NCBI GenBank assembly: GCA_002308755.1
Contig: DBVR01000036.1
Location: forward strand, 1 to 13,576
Direction of reading: 5' to 3'
Length of the DNA stretch: 13,576 bases
From: Christensenella sp. UBA1259
GTDB lineage: Bacteria; Bacillota; Clostridia; Christensenellales; Borkfalkiaceae
A model generated the notes under the pieces. The model saw only the letters and a program-made list of their open reading frames with translations. It did not search any database and had not been told where the DNA came from. Position 1 is the first letter of the stretch, and every line of letters starts with the position of its first letter. Of this stretch, positions 5,582-13,115 are shown one piece after another. Made by a program: the position numbers and the translations under genes.

Positions 5582-7555
5582 TTATTTTCCGAGTGATTTT
5601 TTGGCGGCGGCGACGACGTTATCAACCGTAAAGCCGTATTTTTCAAAGAGTTGCGCCGCGGGCGCGGAAGCGCCGAATTCGTCTATCCCCACTATTTCGC
5701 CTTTTAAGCCGACGTACTTATACCAAGGCATAGTCGCACCCGCTTCCACCGCGACTCTCGCCGTAACGGCTGCGGGGAGAACTTTCTCTTTATAGGCTTT
5801 ACTCTGTGCGTCGAAATCTTCCATACACGGCATCGAAACCACCCTTGCGTCTATCCCTTCTTCCTTTAATTTTGCCTGCGCTTTGATAACGAGATTTACT
5901 TCGCTGCCGCTGGCGATAAGTATAAGGTCGGGGGTCTTTTTAACGCTGTCTTTCAGAACGTACCCGCCCTTAAAGGCGTCTTTACCCGTGCCTTCTATCA
6001 TAGGTACGGTCTGGCGGGAAAGGAATAACGACGACGGGGCGTTGCCCGATACCGCGCTTATCCACGCCGCCGTAGTTTCTCTGCCGTCCGCGGGGCGGTA
6101 AACTTTCATATTCGGCATGGCGCGAAGTCCCGCAAGGTGTTCTATCGGTTGGTGAGTGGGTCCGTCTTCGCCGACGGCTATGGAATCGTGGGTGAGAACG
6201 TAGGTTACGGGCAGTTTCATTATCGCCGACATACGCATGGCGTTTTTCATATAGTCGGAAAACACCGCGAAAGTGGCGCAATACGGCATAAGTCCGCCGT
6301 GCAGATACATACCGTTGCATATCGCCGCCATAGCGTGTTCGCGTATGCCGAAATGCATGTTAGGACCGTCCTTTCTCACCGCGGAATAATCCCCGCGGTC
6401 TTTTATCACGCTCTTATTCGACGGGCCGAGATCCGCGCTGCCGCCGATAAGGAAAGGCAAGAGTTTTGCGAGTTTATTTAACACCGTCCCGCCGTAACCT
6501 CTCGTCGCGTCGTCCTTTTCGAAACGCCACAAGTCTTCGATATTTTTTAAGTCGGGGATTTTCCTTTCCTTCCAAAGGATATATTCTTCCGCAAGTTCGG
6601 GATATTTTTCCGAATACGCCTTAAATAATTCCTTCCACTCTTTTTCCTTTCTCTTTCCCTTGGTCGCGTATCTTTTACAATGGCTGAAAACTTCCTTCGG
6701 CACTTCGAACGGGGGAAGATCCCAGCCGAGATTTTTCTTCAATGCCGCAAGGTTGTCCGCGCCGAGCGGCGCGCCGTGGCAACTTGCTTTCCCTTGCAGG
6801 GGAGAGCCGTAACCTATTTCCGATTTCACTATGATAAGCGACGGCTTTTCCGTTTCCGCCTTCGCCTTTTTTATCGCGCGGTCGATAGCGTTAAGATCGT
6901 TTGCGTCCTTTACCTTTATGACCTGCCAGCCCAAGGCTTCGTGCCGTTTGCCTACGTCTTCTGTAAACGTTACGTCGGTGTCGCCTTCTATCGTTATATC
7001 GTTGTCGTCGTAAAGCACTATGAGTTTTCCGAGTTTAAGGCTTCCCGCAAGGGACGCCGCCTCGTTTTCTATACCTTCCTGCATGCAGCCGTCGCCGCAC
7101 AGCGCGAAAGTGTAGTGATCGACTATCGGGAACCCGTCCTTATTGAACTTATTCGCGAGATAGTTTTCCGCTATCGCCATACCCACGGCGTTGGCAATAC
7201 CCTGTCCCAAAGGACCGGTGGAAGTTTCCACCCCCGGGCATACGCCGTATTCGGGGTGTCCCGCCGTCTTCGCGCCGAGTTGACGGAAATTCATAATATC
7301 TTCTTTTTTTAAGCCGAATCCGAAAAGATAATAAAGAGAATATGCGAGCATAGAGCCGTGCCCCGCCGAAAGCACGAACCTGTCGCGGTTATCGAAAGCC
7401 GTATCCTTGGGATTAAAGGTCATATTCGTGAATAAGGAATACCCTATCGGCGCCGCGCCGAGCGGCATACCGGGGTGTCCCGATTTCGCCTTTTCAATCG
7501 CTTCCGCCGAAAGCACTCTCACGGAATTTACGGTAAGTTGTTTTACGTCTTTCAT
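5582..7555 (-). CDS. tkt: Transketolase
   Basis: This full-length (657 aa) transketolase moves two-carbon ketol units between sugar phosphates in the non-oxidative pentose phosphate pathway. The TPP pyrimidine/pyrophosphate domain carries H27 in KSGHPGMP, H66, GPLGQG (114-119), the GDG motif at 154-156 ending with N185, and H260 in CHGAPLG. The second domain has GGSADLGPSN (371-380), catalytic-type E406 in FGIREHAMA, and THDSIAVGEDGPTHQP (455-470) with H456 and H468. The C-terminal domain includes LIASGSEVNL. The ATG at 7553-7555 follows AAGGAG. It sits alone as a single-gene unit with its own promoter and a bidirectional terminator, facing away from proS. Its cofactor, TPP, derives from the vitamin imported by the nearby thiT product. 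Confidence 0.96.
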   Translation of the reverse strand: MKDVKQLTVNSVRVLSAEAIEKAKSGHPGMPLGAAPIGYSLFTNMTFNPKDTAFDNRDRFVLSAGHGSMLAYSLYYLFGFGLKKEDIMNFRQLGAKTAGHPEYGVCPGVETSTGPLGQGIANAVGMAIAENYLANKFNKDGFPIVDHYTFALCGDGCMQEGIENEAASLAGSLKLGKLIVLYDDNDITIEGDTDVTFTEDVGKRHEALGWQVIKVKDANDLNAIDRAIKKAKAETEKPSLIIVKSEIGYGSPLQGKASCHGAPLGADNLAALKKNLGWDLPPFEVPKEVFSHCKRYATKGKRKEKEWKELFKAYSEKYPELAEEYILWKERKIPDLKNIEDLWRFEKDDATRGYGGTVLNKLAKLLPFLIGGSADLGPSNKSVIKDRGDYSAVRKDGPNMHFGIREHAMAAICNGMYLHGGLMPYCATFAVFSDYMKNAMRMSAIMKLPVTYVLTHDSIAVGEDGPTHQPIEHLAGLRAMPNMKVYRPADGRETTAAWISAVSGNAPSSLFLSRQTVPMIEGTGKDAFKGGYVLKDSVKKTPDLILIASGSEVNLVIKAQAKLKEEGIDARVVSMPCMEDFDAQSKAYKEKVLPAAVTARVAVEAGATMPWYKYVGLKGEIVGIDEFGASAPAAQLFEKYGFTVDNVVAAAKKSLGK

Positions 7556-7586
7556 AATTTTCTCCTTGAAATCGTTTTACGGATAT

Positions 7587-7615
7587 ATTATACCTTATTT
7601 TCAAGGCTTTTTCAA
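7587..7615 (-). promoter_or_regulatory. Promoter for tkt
   Basis: Minus-strand TTGAAA (7610-7615) and a consensus TATAAT (7587-7592) are 17 bases apart, about 32 bases from the tkt start codon. Two tandem copies of GCCTTGAAAA (at 7598-7607 and 7609-7618) repeat with an 11-bp period across the -35 box and spacer, a possible regulator site. Confidence 0.82.
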
Positions 7616-7644
7616 GGCGTTTGGGGTAAAATACGGTAAAAAAC

Positions 7645-7674
7645 TTGACAATTTTGCGGGACAAGTGTTTTAAT
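7645..7674 (+). promoter_or_regulatory. Promoter for the proS-led gene run
   Basis: TTGACA (7645-7650) and TTTAAT (7669-7674) with an 18-base spacer give a good sigma-A promoter about 50 bases before the proS start. ACTTG (7643-7647) and CAAGT (7662-7666) form an inverted repeat across the -35 and spacer. The leader is too short for a T-box, so uncharged tRNA-Pro control by that route is unlikely. Confidence 0.7.
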
Positions 7675-7726
7675 ATAAATATAGTCCATAATGGAGAAGT
7701 GTGCGATATCAAGGAGAAGACTTTAA

Positions 7727-9175
7727 ATGGCGGAAACTATGGAAAATAAAGACAAGAAATTCGTAAAAGAAATAGCCGATATAAACGACAATTTCGCGCA
7801 GTGGTACACCGACGTGGTGTTAAAGACCGAACTCGTTGATTACGGACCTGTTAAGGGAACTATGGTCATACGCCCTTACGGTTACGCGGTGTGGGAAAAC
7901 ATCCAGCGCGAAATGGACGCGCGTTTTAAGGCGATAGGCGTAAAGAACGCGTATTTTCCGCTGCTTATTCCCATGAGTTTTTTCACGAAGGAAGCGGAGC
8001 ACGTGGAAGGTTTTGCGCCGGAAGTGGCGGTGGTTACCCACGCGGGCGGGGCTAAACTCGAAGAACCGCTTGCAATACGCCCGACCAGCGAAACGATAAT
8101 CGGGACTATGTACGCGAAGTGGATACAATCTTACAGGGATCTTCCCGTGCTTATAAACCAGTGGTGCAACGTTATGCGTTGGGAAAAGACCACCCGTCCG
8201 TTTTTGCGCACCAGCGAATTTTTATGGCAGGAAGGGCATACCGTTCACGCCACCGCCGAAGAAGCGATGGAAGAGACCATGCTTATGCTTGCCGAATATA
8301 AAAAATTCGCCGAAGAAGTTCTTGCTATTCCCGTTCTTTGCGGCAAAAAGACCGAAAAGGAGAAGTTCGCGGGGGCGGAAGCGACTTTCGGCATGGAAGC
8401 CATGATGATAGACGGCAAGTCGTTGCAGGCGGGCACGTCGCATTATTTCGGGCAGAATTTCAGCAAGGCTTTCGAGATAAAGTATCTCGACAAAGACGGA
8501 ACGTTGAAGTACGGCTACACGTCGTCCTGGGGCACTTCCACCCGTATGATAGGCGCGGTAATAATGGCGCACGGCGACGAAAGAGGGCTGGTGTTTCCGC
8601 CGAAGATCGCGCCCGTACAGGTTATAATCGTTCCCGTAGCGGCGCATAAGGGGGGCGTGAACGAAAAGTGCGCCGAACTTTCCGAAAAGTTGAAAGCGGC
8701 GGGCGTAAGGGTAGAAACGGACGACAGGGATATGAGCCCCGGAAGAAAGTTCAACGAGTGGGAAATGAAAGGCGTACCCGTAAGGATAGAGATAGGTCCG
8801 CGCGATATAGAAAACGGCGTATGCGCGATTTGCAGAAGAGACACTTTCGGAAAAGCGGAAGTACCGCTTGACCGTGCGATAGAAAAAATAAAGGAACTCC
8901 TTTCCGAGATTCAGGCGAATATGCTTGAAAAATCCCGCGCAAGGAGAGATAAAAAAATCGTCGAAGCGGAGAGTTTAGACGGTATATTAAAGGGCGTCGA
9001 AGGGCAGAATTTCGTAAAGGCGGGCTGGTGCGGTTGCCGCGAGTGCGAAGACAAGGTAAAGGAAACGGCGCAGGCTACGGCAAGGATAATGTGCGACGAA
9101 GAAGGCGTGCCGGAACGTTGCGCGATATGCGGAAAACCCGCCAAGCACAAAGTCATTTTCGCGAGAGCGTATTGA
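7727..9175 (+). CDS. proS: Prolyl-tRNA synthetase, short archaeal/eukaryal-type (ProS type 3)
   Basis: Class II synthetase (482 aa) that charges tRNA-Pro with proline in the cytoplasm. Class II motifs are clear: motif 1 around residues 44-65, RPTSET (118-123), motif 2 RWEKTTRPFLRTSEFLWQEG (151-170), and motif 3 in WGTSTRMIGAVIMAHGDERG (268-287). The anticodon-binding domain covers about 297-400. A C-terminal zinc-type domain has cysteines at 435, 437, 440, 456, 465 and 468, and the chain ends in tyrosine, as is usual for this form. There is no INS editing domain between motifs 2 and 3, unlike the ~570-residue bacterial form. AAGGAGA precedes the ATG; a second in-frame ATG lies at codon 5. It heads a closely spaced run. 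Confidence 0.96.
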   Translation: MAETMENKDKKFVKEIADINDNFAQWYTDVVLKTELVDYGPVKGTMVIRPYGYAVWENIQREMDARFKAIGVKNAYFPLLIPMSFFTKEAEHVEGFAPEVAVVTHAGGAKLEEPLAIRPTSETIIGTMYAKWIQSYRDLPVLINQWCNVMRWEKTTRPFLRTSEFLWQEGHTVHATAEEAMEETMLMLAEYKKFAEEVLAIPVLCGKKTEKEKFAGAEATFGMEAMMIDGKSLQAGTSHYFGQNFSKAFEIKYLDKDGTLKYGYTSSWGTSTRMIGAVIMAHGDERGLVFPPKIAPVQVIIVPVAAHKGGVNEKCAELSEKLKAAGVRVETDDRDMSPGRKFNEWEMKGVPVRIEIGPRDIENGVCAICRRDTFGKAEVPLDRAIEKIKELLSEIQANMLEKSRARRDKKIVEAESLDGILKGVEGQNFVKAGWCGCRECEDKVKETAQATARIMCDEEGVPERCAICGKPAKHKVIFARAY

Positions 9176-9190
9176 CTTTAAGGGGGATAT

Positions 9191-10012
9191 ATGTTGGAAA
9201 TTGTCTACGAATACGGCGAATACGCGGAAAGTATTTCCGTTCAGCAAAGCGCGGTATTTGCGATATCGGCGGTAAGTCTTGCTTTCGTTCTCGTTTTTTA
9301 CCTGCTGCGTTCGATAGGGCTTTATAAACTTGCGGTAAATCAGGGGATAAACAAGGCGTTTCTTGCCTTTATTCCATGCGTGTGGATGTTTATCGCCTGC
9401 AAACTCATAGGAAAGGCAAGGTTTTTCGGAAACTCTTTCGAAAAAATCGCGCTTTCCGTCTGTATCGTCTTTGCGGCGTGCGAACTTTTACCGCTCGTTT
9501 ACAGCGGTTTTACGATAATTCCTTACAGTATACGATACTTACAGGGTGGCGATATCACAATAACGATTACTGCAAATGCTTTATTAAGTGTAGAACCGCA
9601 AGTAGATTATCCTTACGGAGTTAAAGTTTTATTAACTGTACTCTATAATGCTACCGGTATTTTAAGGCTTGCGAAGATAGTGATAACGGTATTCGTGTAT
9701 ATCGCGCTGTTCAAGAAATTCTGGCCGCAGCACTATATACTTGCGTCGGTGCTGTCGTTTTTCGGGCTGTTTTCGGTGTTCGTGTTCGCGATACGCAACA
9801 ACAAACCCGTAAACTACGCCGACTACGTCCGTTCGAGATATTACGGTTACGGCGGCGGCTACGGCACGCCCTATAACGGCGGAAACGGGGGCGGGCAGAA
9901 CCCCGACTTTGGGACGAAGAGAGACGATCCTTTCTCGGAGTTTTCCGATAAGCCCGACGAACCGTTTTCGGAGTTCGACGGTAACGATAAGGACCGTAAA
10001 GACGATAATTAA
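9191..10012 (+). CDS. Unknown polytopic membrane protein with Gly-rich, acidic C-terminal tail
   Basis: I do not recognise this 273-residue protein. It has hydrophobic segments near 21-40, 58-73, 86-106, 146-172 and 182-200. After them comes a hydrophilic tail: a Tyr/Gly-rich stretch (218-235) and an acidic end carrying DPFSEF (246-251) and EPFSEF (257-262), a doubled motif. The segment LYKLAVNQGINKAFLAFIPCVW (44-65) resembles a pattern I associate with uncharacterised Firmicutes membrane proteins, but I cannot name a family. The start follows AAGGGGG, 15 bases after proS; mnmE begins 3 bases after its stop, so it is clearly within the transcript. The loop between segments 3 and 4 (about residues 116-157) uses different codons from the rest of the gene. 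Confidence 0.8.
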   Translation: MLEIVYEYGEYAESISVQQSAVFAISAVSLAFVLVFYLLRSIGLYKLAVNQGINKAFLAFIPCVWMFIACKLIGKARFFGNSFEKIALSVCIVFAACELLPLVYSGFTIIPYSIRYLQGGDITITITANALLSVEPQVDYPYGVKVLLTVLYNATGILRLAKIVITVFVYIALFKKFWPQHYILASVLSFFGLFSVFVFAIRNNKPVNYADYVRSRYYGYGGGYGTPYNGGNGGGQNPDFGTKRDDPFSEFSDKPDEPFSEFDGNDKDRKDDN

Positions 10013-10015
10013 AAG

Positions 10016-11353
10016 ATGAAAAGCGAAAACATAGCGGCGATATCCACGGCGGCGGGTCCCGCAGGAGTTGCGGTGATAAGAATAAGCGGGGATTCCCCAT
10101 TATCCGTCGCCGAAAAAATTTTTAAGCCCGCGGGAAAAGTCAAAGTAAAAGACTTTACCCCCAACGTGATGTACGCGGGGGAGATACTTGCCGACGGGTT
10201 TTCCGATTTCGGGCTGTGCGTGTTTTTTAAGGCGCCCAAGAGTTTCACGGGGGAAGACACCGTGGAGTTTCACACTCACGGCGGCGTCGCCATAACGCGG
10301 GGGGTACTTAAAAAGATACTCTCTTCGGGGGCGCGGATAGCCGCCAACGGCGAATTTACCAAACGCGCGTTTTTAAACGGCAAACTTTCGCTGGCGTCGG
10401 CGGAAGGGCTTATAGATATGATAAACGCCGAGTCGGTAAGCGCGGCAAGGGCGGGGTATTCTTTATACCGTGAAAGGCTGACCCAAAAAGTCACCGCCAT
10501 GCAAGGCGAACTTACCGCCGCACTCTCCGCGATAGACGCGGATATGGACTTTCCCGAAGAGGGGCTTGATGAAGTTTCGCGGGAAGAGATAAGGGAAATA
10601 TTAAAATGCGTAATAGACGAAACGGAACGCCTGATATCCACTTTCCGAGTAGGCAGCGCACTTAAAAACGGTGTTAAGGCGGCTATATGCGGCAAGCCCA
10701 ACACGGGGAAAAGTTCGATACTTAACGGACTTTTAAATTGCGACAAGGCGATAGTGTCGGATATTGCGGGCACTACGCGGGACGTAGTTGAAGGCAGTAT
10801 CGATATAAACGGCGTGCGGTTCAATTTTTACGACACGGCGGGGATAAGGGAGTCGGAAGACGAAATAGAAAATTTGGGCGTAGCCCTGTCGAAGAAGACG
10901 CTTAAAAGCGCGGATATAGTTATTTTCGTCGTGGAAGAAGGGAATATCGACGGCGAAGACGAAGAAGTTTACGACCTTATAAAAGACCTTAACGTCCTTA
11001 AAGTCGTGAACAAGATAGATTTAAGATCGGAAAGGACCGAACCTGCGGACGTTTACGTTTCGGCAAAGACGGGCGAAGGGTTTACGGAACTTTGCGAAAA
11101 GATATTTGAAAAGACGGTGGGCGGCGCGGATTACGCCGACGGCGAGTTCTTATGCGAAGAAAGACACTTGGACGCCCTTAAACGGGCGGCGGAAAGCTTA
11201 AAAGCCGCCGAATCCGTATCGGAAACGGCGGAACTCGGCGTTATCGCGATAGATATACGCGCGGGCTGGCGGGCTTTGGGCGAAATATCGGGCGAAACTT
11301 CCGACGAAGCGATAATCGACGAGATTTTCAAGAGATTCTGCGTGGGGAAATGA
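10016..11353 (+). CDS. mnmE: tRNA modification GTPase MnmE (TrmE)
   Basis: This 445-residue GTPase works with MnmG to build the 5-carboxymethylaminomethyl group on wobble U34 of certain tRNAs, using a folate one-carbon unit. The N-terminal folate-binding domain opens IAAISTAAGPAGVAVIRISG and includes DTVEFHTHGG (81-90) and NGEFTKRAFLNGKLSL (111-126). The G domain has G1 GKPNTGKS (226-233), G2 TTRD (253-256), G3 DTAG (273-276) and G4 NKID (332-335). The invariant C-terminal FCVGK, with the catalytic-type cysteine, is intact. Only a weak Shine-Dalgarno-like stretch precedes the start; at 3 bases from the upstream stop, translational coupling is likely. Its usual partner mnmG is not next to it; a LysR gene follows instead. 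Confidence 0.96.
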   Translation: MKSENIAAISTAAGPAGVAVIRISGDSPLSVAEKIFKPAGKVKVKDFTPNVMYAGEILADGFSDFGLCVFFKAPKSFTGEDTVEFHTHGGVAITRGVLKKILSSGARIAANGEFTKRAFLNGKLSLASAEGLIDMINAESVSAARAGYSLYRERLTQKVTAMQGELTAALSAIDADMDFPEEGLDEVSREEIREILKCVIDETERLISTFRVGSALKNGVKAAICGKPNTGKSSILNGLLNCDKAIVSDIAGTTRDVVEGSIDINGVRFNFYDTAGIRESEDEIENLGVALSKKTLKSADIVIFVVEEGNIDGEDEEVYDLIKDLNVLKVVNKIDLRSERTEPADVYVSAKTGEGFTELCEKIFEKTVGGADYADGEFLCEERHLDALKRAAESLKAAESVSETAELGVIAIDIRAGWRALGEISGETSDEAIIDEIFKRFCVGK

Positions 11354-11355
11354 GT

Positions 11356-12246
11356 ATGGTGAATTTAGAACTGTATAAAGTGTTTTACTCGGTGGCAAAG
11401 TGCGGGAGCTTAACCAAAGCCGCGGAAGAGTTGTACATATCCCAACCCGCCGTTTCACAGGCGATAAAACAGTTGGAGAGAAGTCTCGGCGGCAAACTTT
11501 TCAACCGCACCCACAAGGGCATGGAACTTTCCGACACCGGCGGCAAGCAGATATTCCCCATCGTGGAACAGGCTTTAAGGCTTTTCGAAACGGCGGAATC
11601 GAAATACGCCGAACTTAAAGACACGGCGACGGGCGTTATAAGAATATGCGCGTCGGATACCGTAAGCACGCACTTCTTACTGCCGTACATAAAGGCGTAT
11701 CACGAGAAGTTTCCCGACGTCAACCTGATACTGCAAAACGGCACTTCGAGCGAGACCATAGAACTTTTAAAGAATAAGAAAGGCGACGTGGGGTTCGTCA
11801 ATCTTCCGATAGACGATTCCGACATAACGCTTATGAACACCGTTATGCAGTTGCACGACACTTTCGTCGCAAGCGATAAGTTTTCGGAACTTACGGCGGG
11901 TACGGTGGACTTAAAGCGGTTGCAGGACTATCCCTTGCTTATGCTGGAACTTTCCACCGCGACAAGGCAGGCGATAGTGTCTTTCGCGCACTCGCACGGC
12001 ATACACTTGCACCCCGAAATAGAACTCGCAAGTTTAGAACTTATGACGGAACTTGCAAAAACCGGCATAGGGATAGCGTGTATTCCGAGAGAATTCGTAA
12101 AGCACGAACTCGAAGCGGGTACTTTAAAAGAGATAAAGACCAGTCCGTCTTTGCCGTCGAGAGCCATAGGACTTGCCCTTCCCAAGGATGAAAGTCTTAC
12201 TTTCGCCGTCAAAGAGTTCTTAAAAATGATAGAAAACAAAAAATAG
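11356..12246 (+). CDS. LysR-family transcriptional regulator
   Basis: A 296-residue LTTR. The winged helix-turn-helix lies at about residues 4-62 (LYKVFYSVAKCGSLTKAAEELYISQPAVSQAIKQLERSLGGKLF), a linker helix follows, and the C-terminal effector-binding domain has the expected two-lobe layout (TGVIRICASDTVSTHFLLPYI onward, GIGIACIPREFV near the end). I chose the ATG at 11356 because GGGGA is 8 bases upstream; an ATG at 11350 overlapping the mnmE stop (ATGA) would add two residues but sits too close to that signal. LysR genes often face their target divergently; this one is buried in a co-directional run, so its target is not evident. Effector unknown. Confidence 0.9.
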   Translation: MVNLELYKVFYSVAKCGSLTKAAEELYISQPAVSQAIKQLERSLGGKLFNRTHKGMELSDTGGKQIFPIVEQALRLFETAESKYAELKDTATGVIRICASDTVSTHFLLPYIKAYHEKFPDVNLILQNGTSSETIELLKNKKGDVGFVNLPIDDSDITLMNTVMQLHDTFVASDKFSELTAGTVDLKRLQDYPLLMLELSTATRQAIVSFAHSHGIHLHPEIELASLELMTELAKTGIGIACIPREFVKHELEAGTLKEIKTSPSLPSRAIGLALPKDESLTFAVKEFLKMIENKK

Positions 12247-12248
12247 CC

Positions 12249-12277
12249 GCCTTTTTAAAAAGAGTAGCGCATATAAT
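12249..12277 (+). promoter_or_regulatory. Possible internal promoter for uppP-mscL
   Basis: A consensus TATAAT (12272-12277) lies 16 bases before the uppP start, but the -35 position (12249-12254) shows no good match. It could give uppP some independent expression. A 12-base palindrome, CTTTTTAAAAAG (12251-12262), sits in the spacer. Confidence 0.35.
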
Positions 12278-12293
12278 TCGGTAGGAGAGATTT

Positions 12294-13085
12294 ATGAATA
12301 TCTGGCAAGCGGTAATACTCGGGGCGGTACAGGGATTTGCGGAATTTCTGCCCGTGTCGTCCAGCGGACACCTGATTTTGGTGCAGAGATGGTTGGGGGT
12401 AAACCCCGACGGCGGGCTGTTTTTCGACGTAATGTTGCACGTGGGAACGCTTATTCCCGTGTGCATCGTGCTTTTCCGCGAGATAATCGGGCTTTTTAAA
12501 AAGCCTTTCGATAAACTGCTGTTTTTGGTTATTGCGACTATCCCCGCCGGGGTAGCGGGTATGCTTTTGCAGGACAAGATAGAAGGATATTTTATGGGCG
12601 GAGATATGCTTGCCGCCGTTCTTCTTGCCGTTACCTTTCTTATCACCGCGGCGGAACTTTTTCTGTCCGAAAGGCTAGTGAAAAAACAGTCGGAAAGTTT
12701 GCCGCTTTCCTATAAGTCTTCTTTGGTTATGGGGCTTTTTCAGGCGGCGGCGATAGTGCCGGGGCTGTCCCGCAGCGGCACGGTGCTTACCGGCGGCACG
12801 CTCTGTAAACTCGACAGGGAAAGAAACGCGAAGTTCACTTTCCTTATGAGTATCCCCGTTATTTTGGGGGCGGCGGCGGTTTCCGCCTACAAGGCGGTAA
12901 AAGGCGGTGCGGAAATAGACGTTATCCCCGTGCTTTTCGGCATGCTGACGGCGGCGGTGACGGGGTATATCGCCGTAAAACTTATGCTCGCCGTAATAAA
13001 AAAGGCGAATTATAAGTGGTTTTCTCTCTACCTTGTGATAATTGCGACGGCTTCTGTCTTAACCAGAGTCTTATTCAATGCGTAA
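12294..13085 (+). CDS. uppP: Undecaprenyl-diphosphatase UppP/BacA
   Basis: This integral membrane enzyme (263 aa, about eight hydrophobic segments) removes a phosphate from undecaprenyl pyrophosphate, recycling the lipid carrier for peptidoglycan and other wall polymers; overexpression of the family gives bacitracin resistance. Signature motifs are present: QGFAEFLPVSSSGHL (13-27), with catalytic-type E17 and H26, and PGLSRSG (155-161) with R159. The usual threonine in the TEFLP motif is alanine here. The block RERNAKFTFLMSIP (174-187) is also typical. TAGGAGA precedes the ATG. It lies 47 bases after the LysR gene and 30 before mscL, so it is probably co-transcribed, with a possible promoter of its own. 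Confidence 0.95.
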   Translation: MNIWQAVILGAVQGFAEFLPVSSSGHLILVQRWLGVNPDGGLFFDVMLHVGTLIPVCIVLFREIIGLFKKPFDKLLFLVIATIPAGVAGMLLQDKIEGYFMGGDMLAAVLLAVTFLITAAELFLSERLVKKQSESLPLSYKSSLVMGLFQAAAIVPGLSRSGTVLTGGTLCKLDRERNAKFTFLMSIPVILGAAAVSAYKAVKGGAEIDVIPVLFGMLTAAVTGYIAVKLMLAVIKKANYKWFSLYLVIIATASVLTRVLFNA

Positions 13086-13115
13086 ATAAAAAATTTTATA
13101 TAAAAGGAGAAACTT

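Noticed and set aside
6680..7312. Open reading frame of 210 codons on the plus strand inside tkt
   Set aside because: It lies antisense to conserved transketolase motifs, with an Arg/Phe-rich shadow composition and no translation signal.
7675..7726. Possible T-box leader upstream of proS
   Set aside because: Only about 50 bases lie between the promoter and the start codon, and no T-box bulge sequence or terminator is present.
12251..12262. CTTTTTAAAAAG palindrome after the LysR gene as a terminator
   Set aside because: It is all A-T apart from its ends, leaves no stable loop, has no following T tract, and the next gene is close and co-directional.
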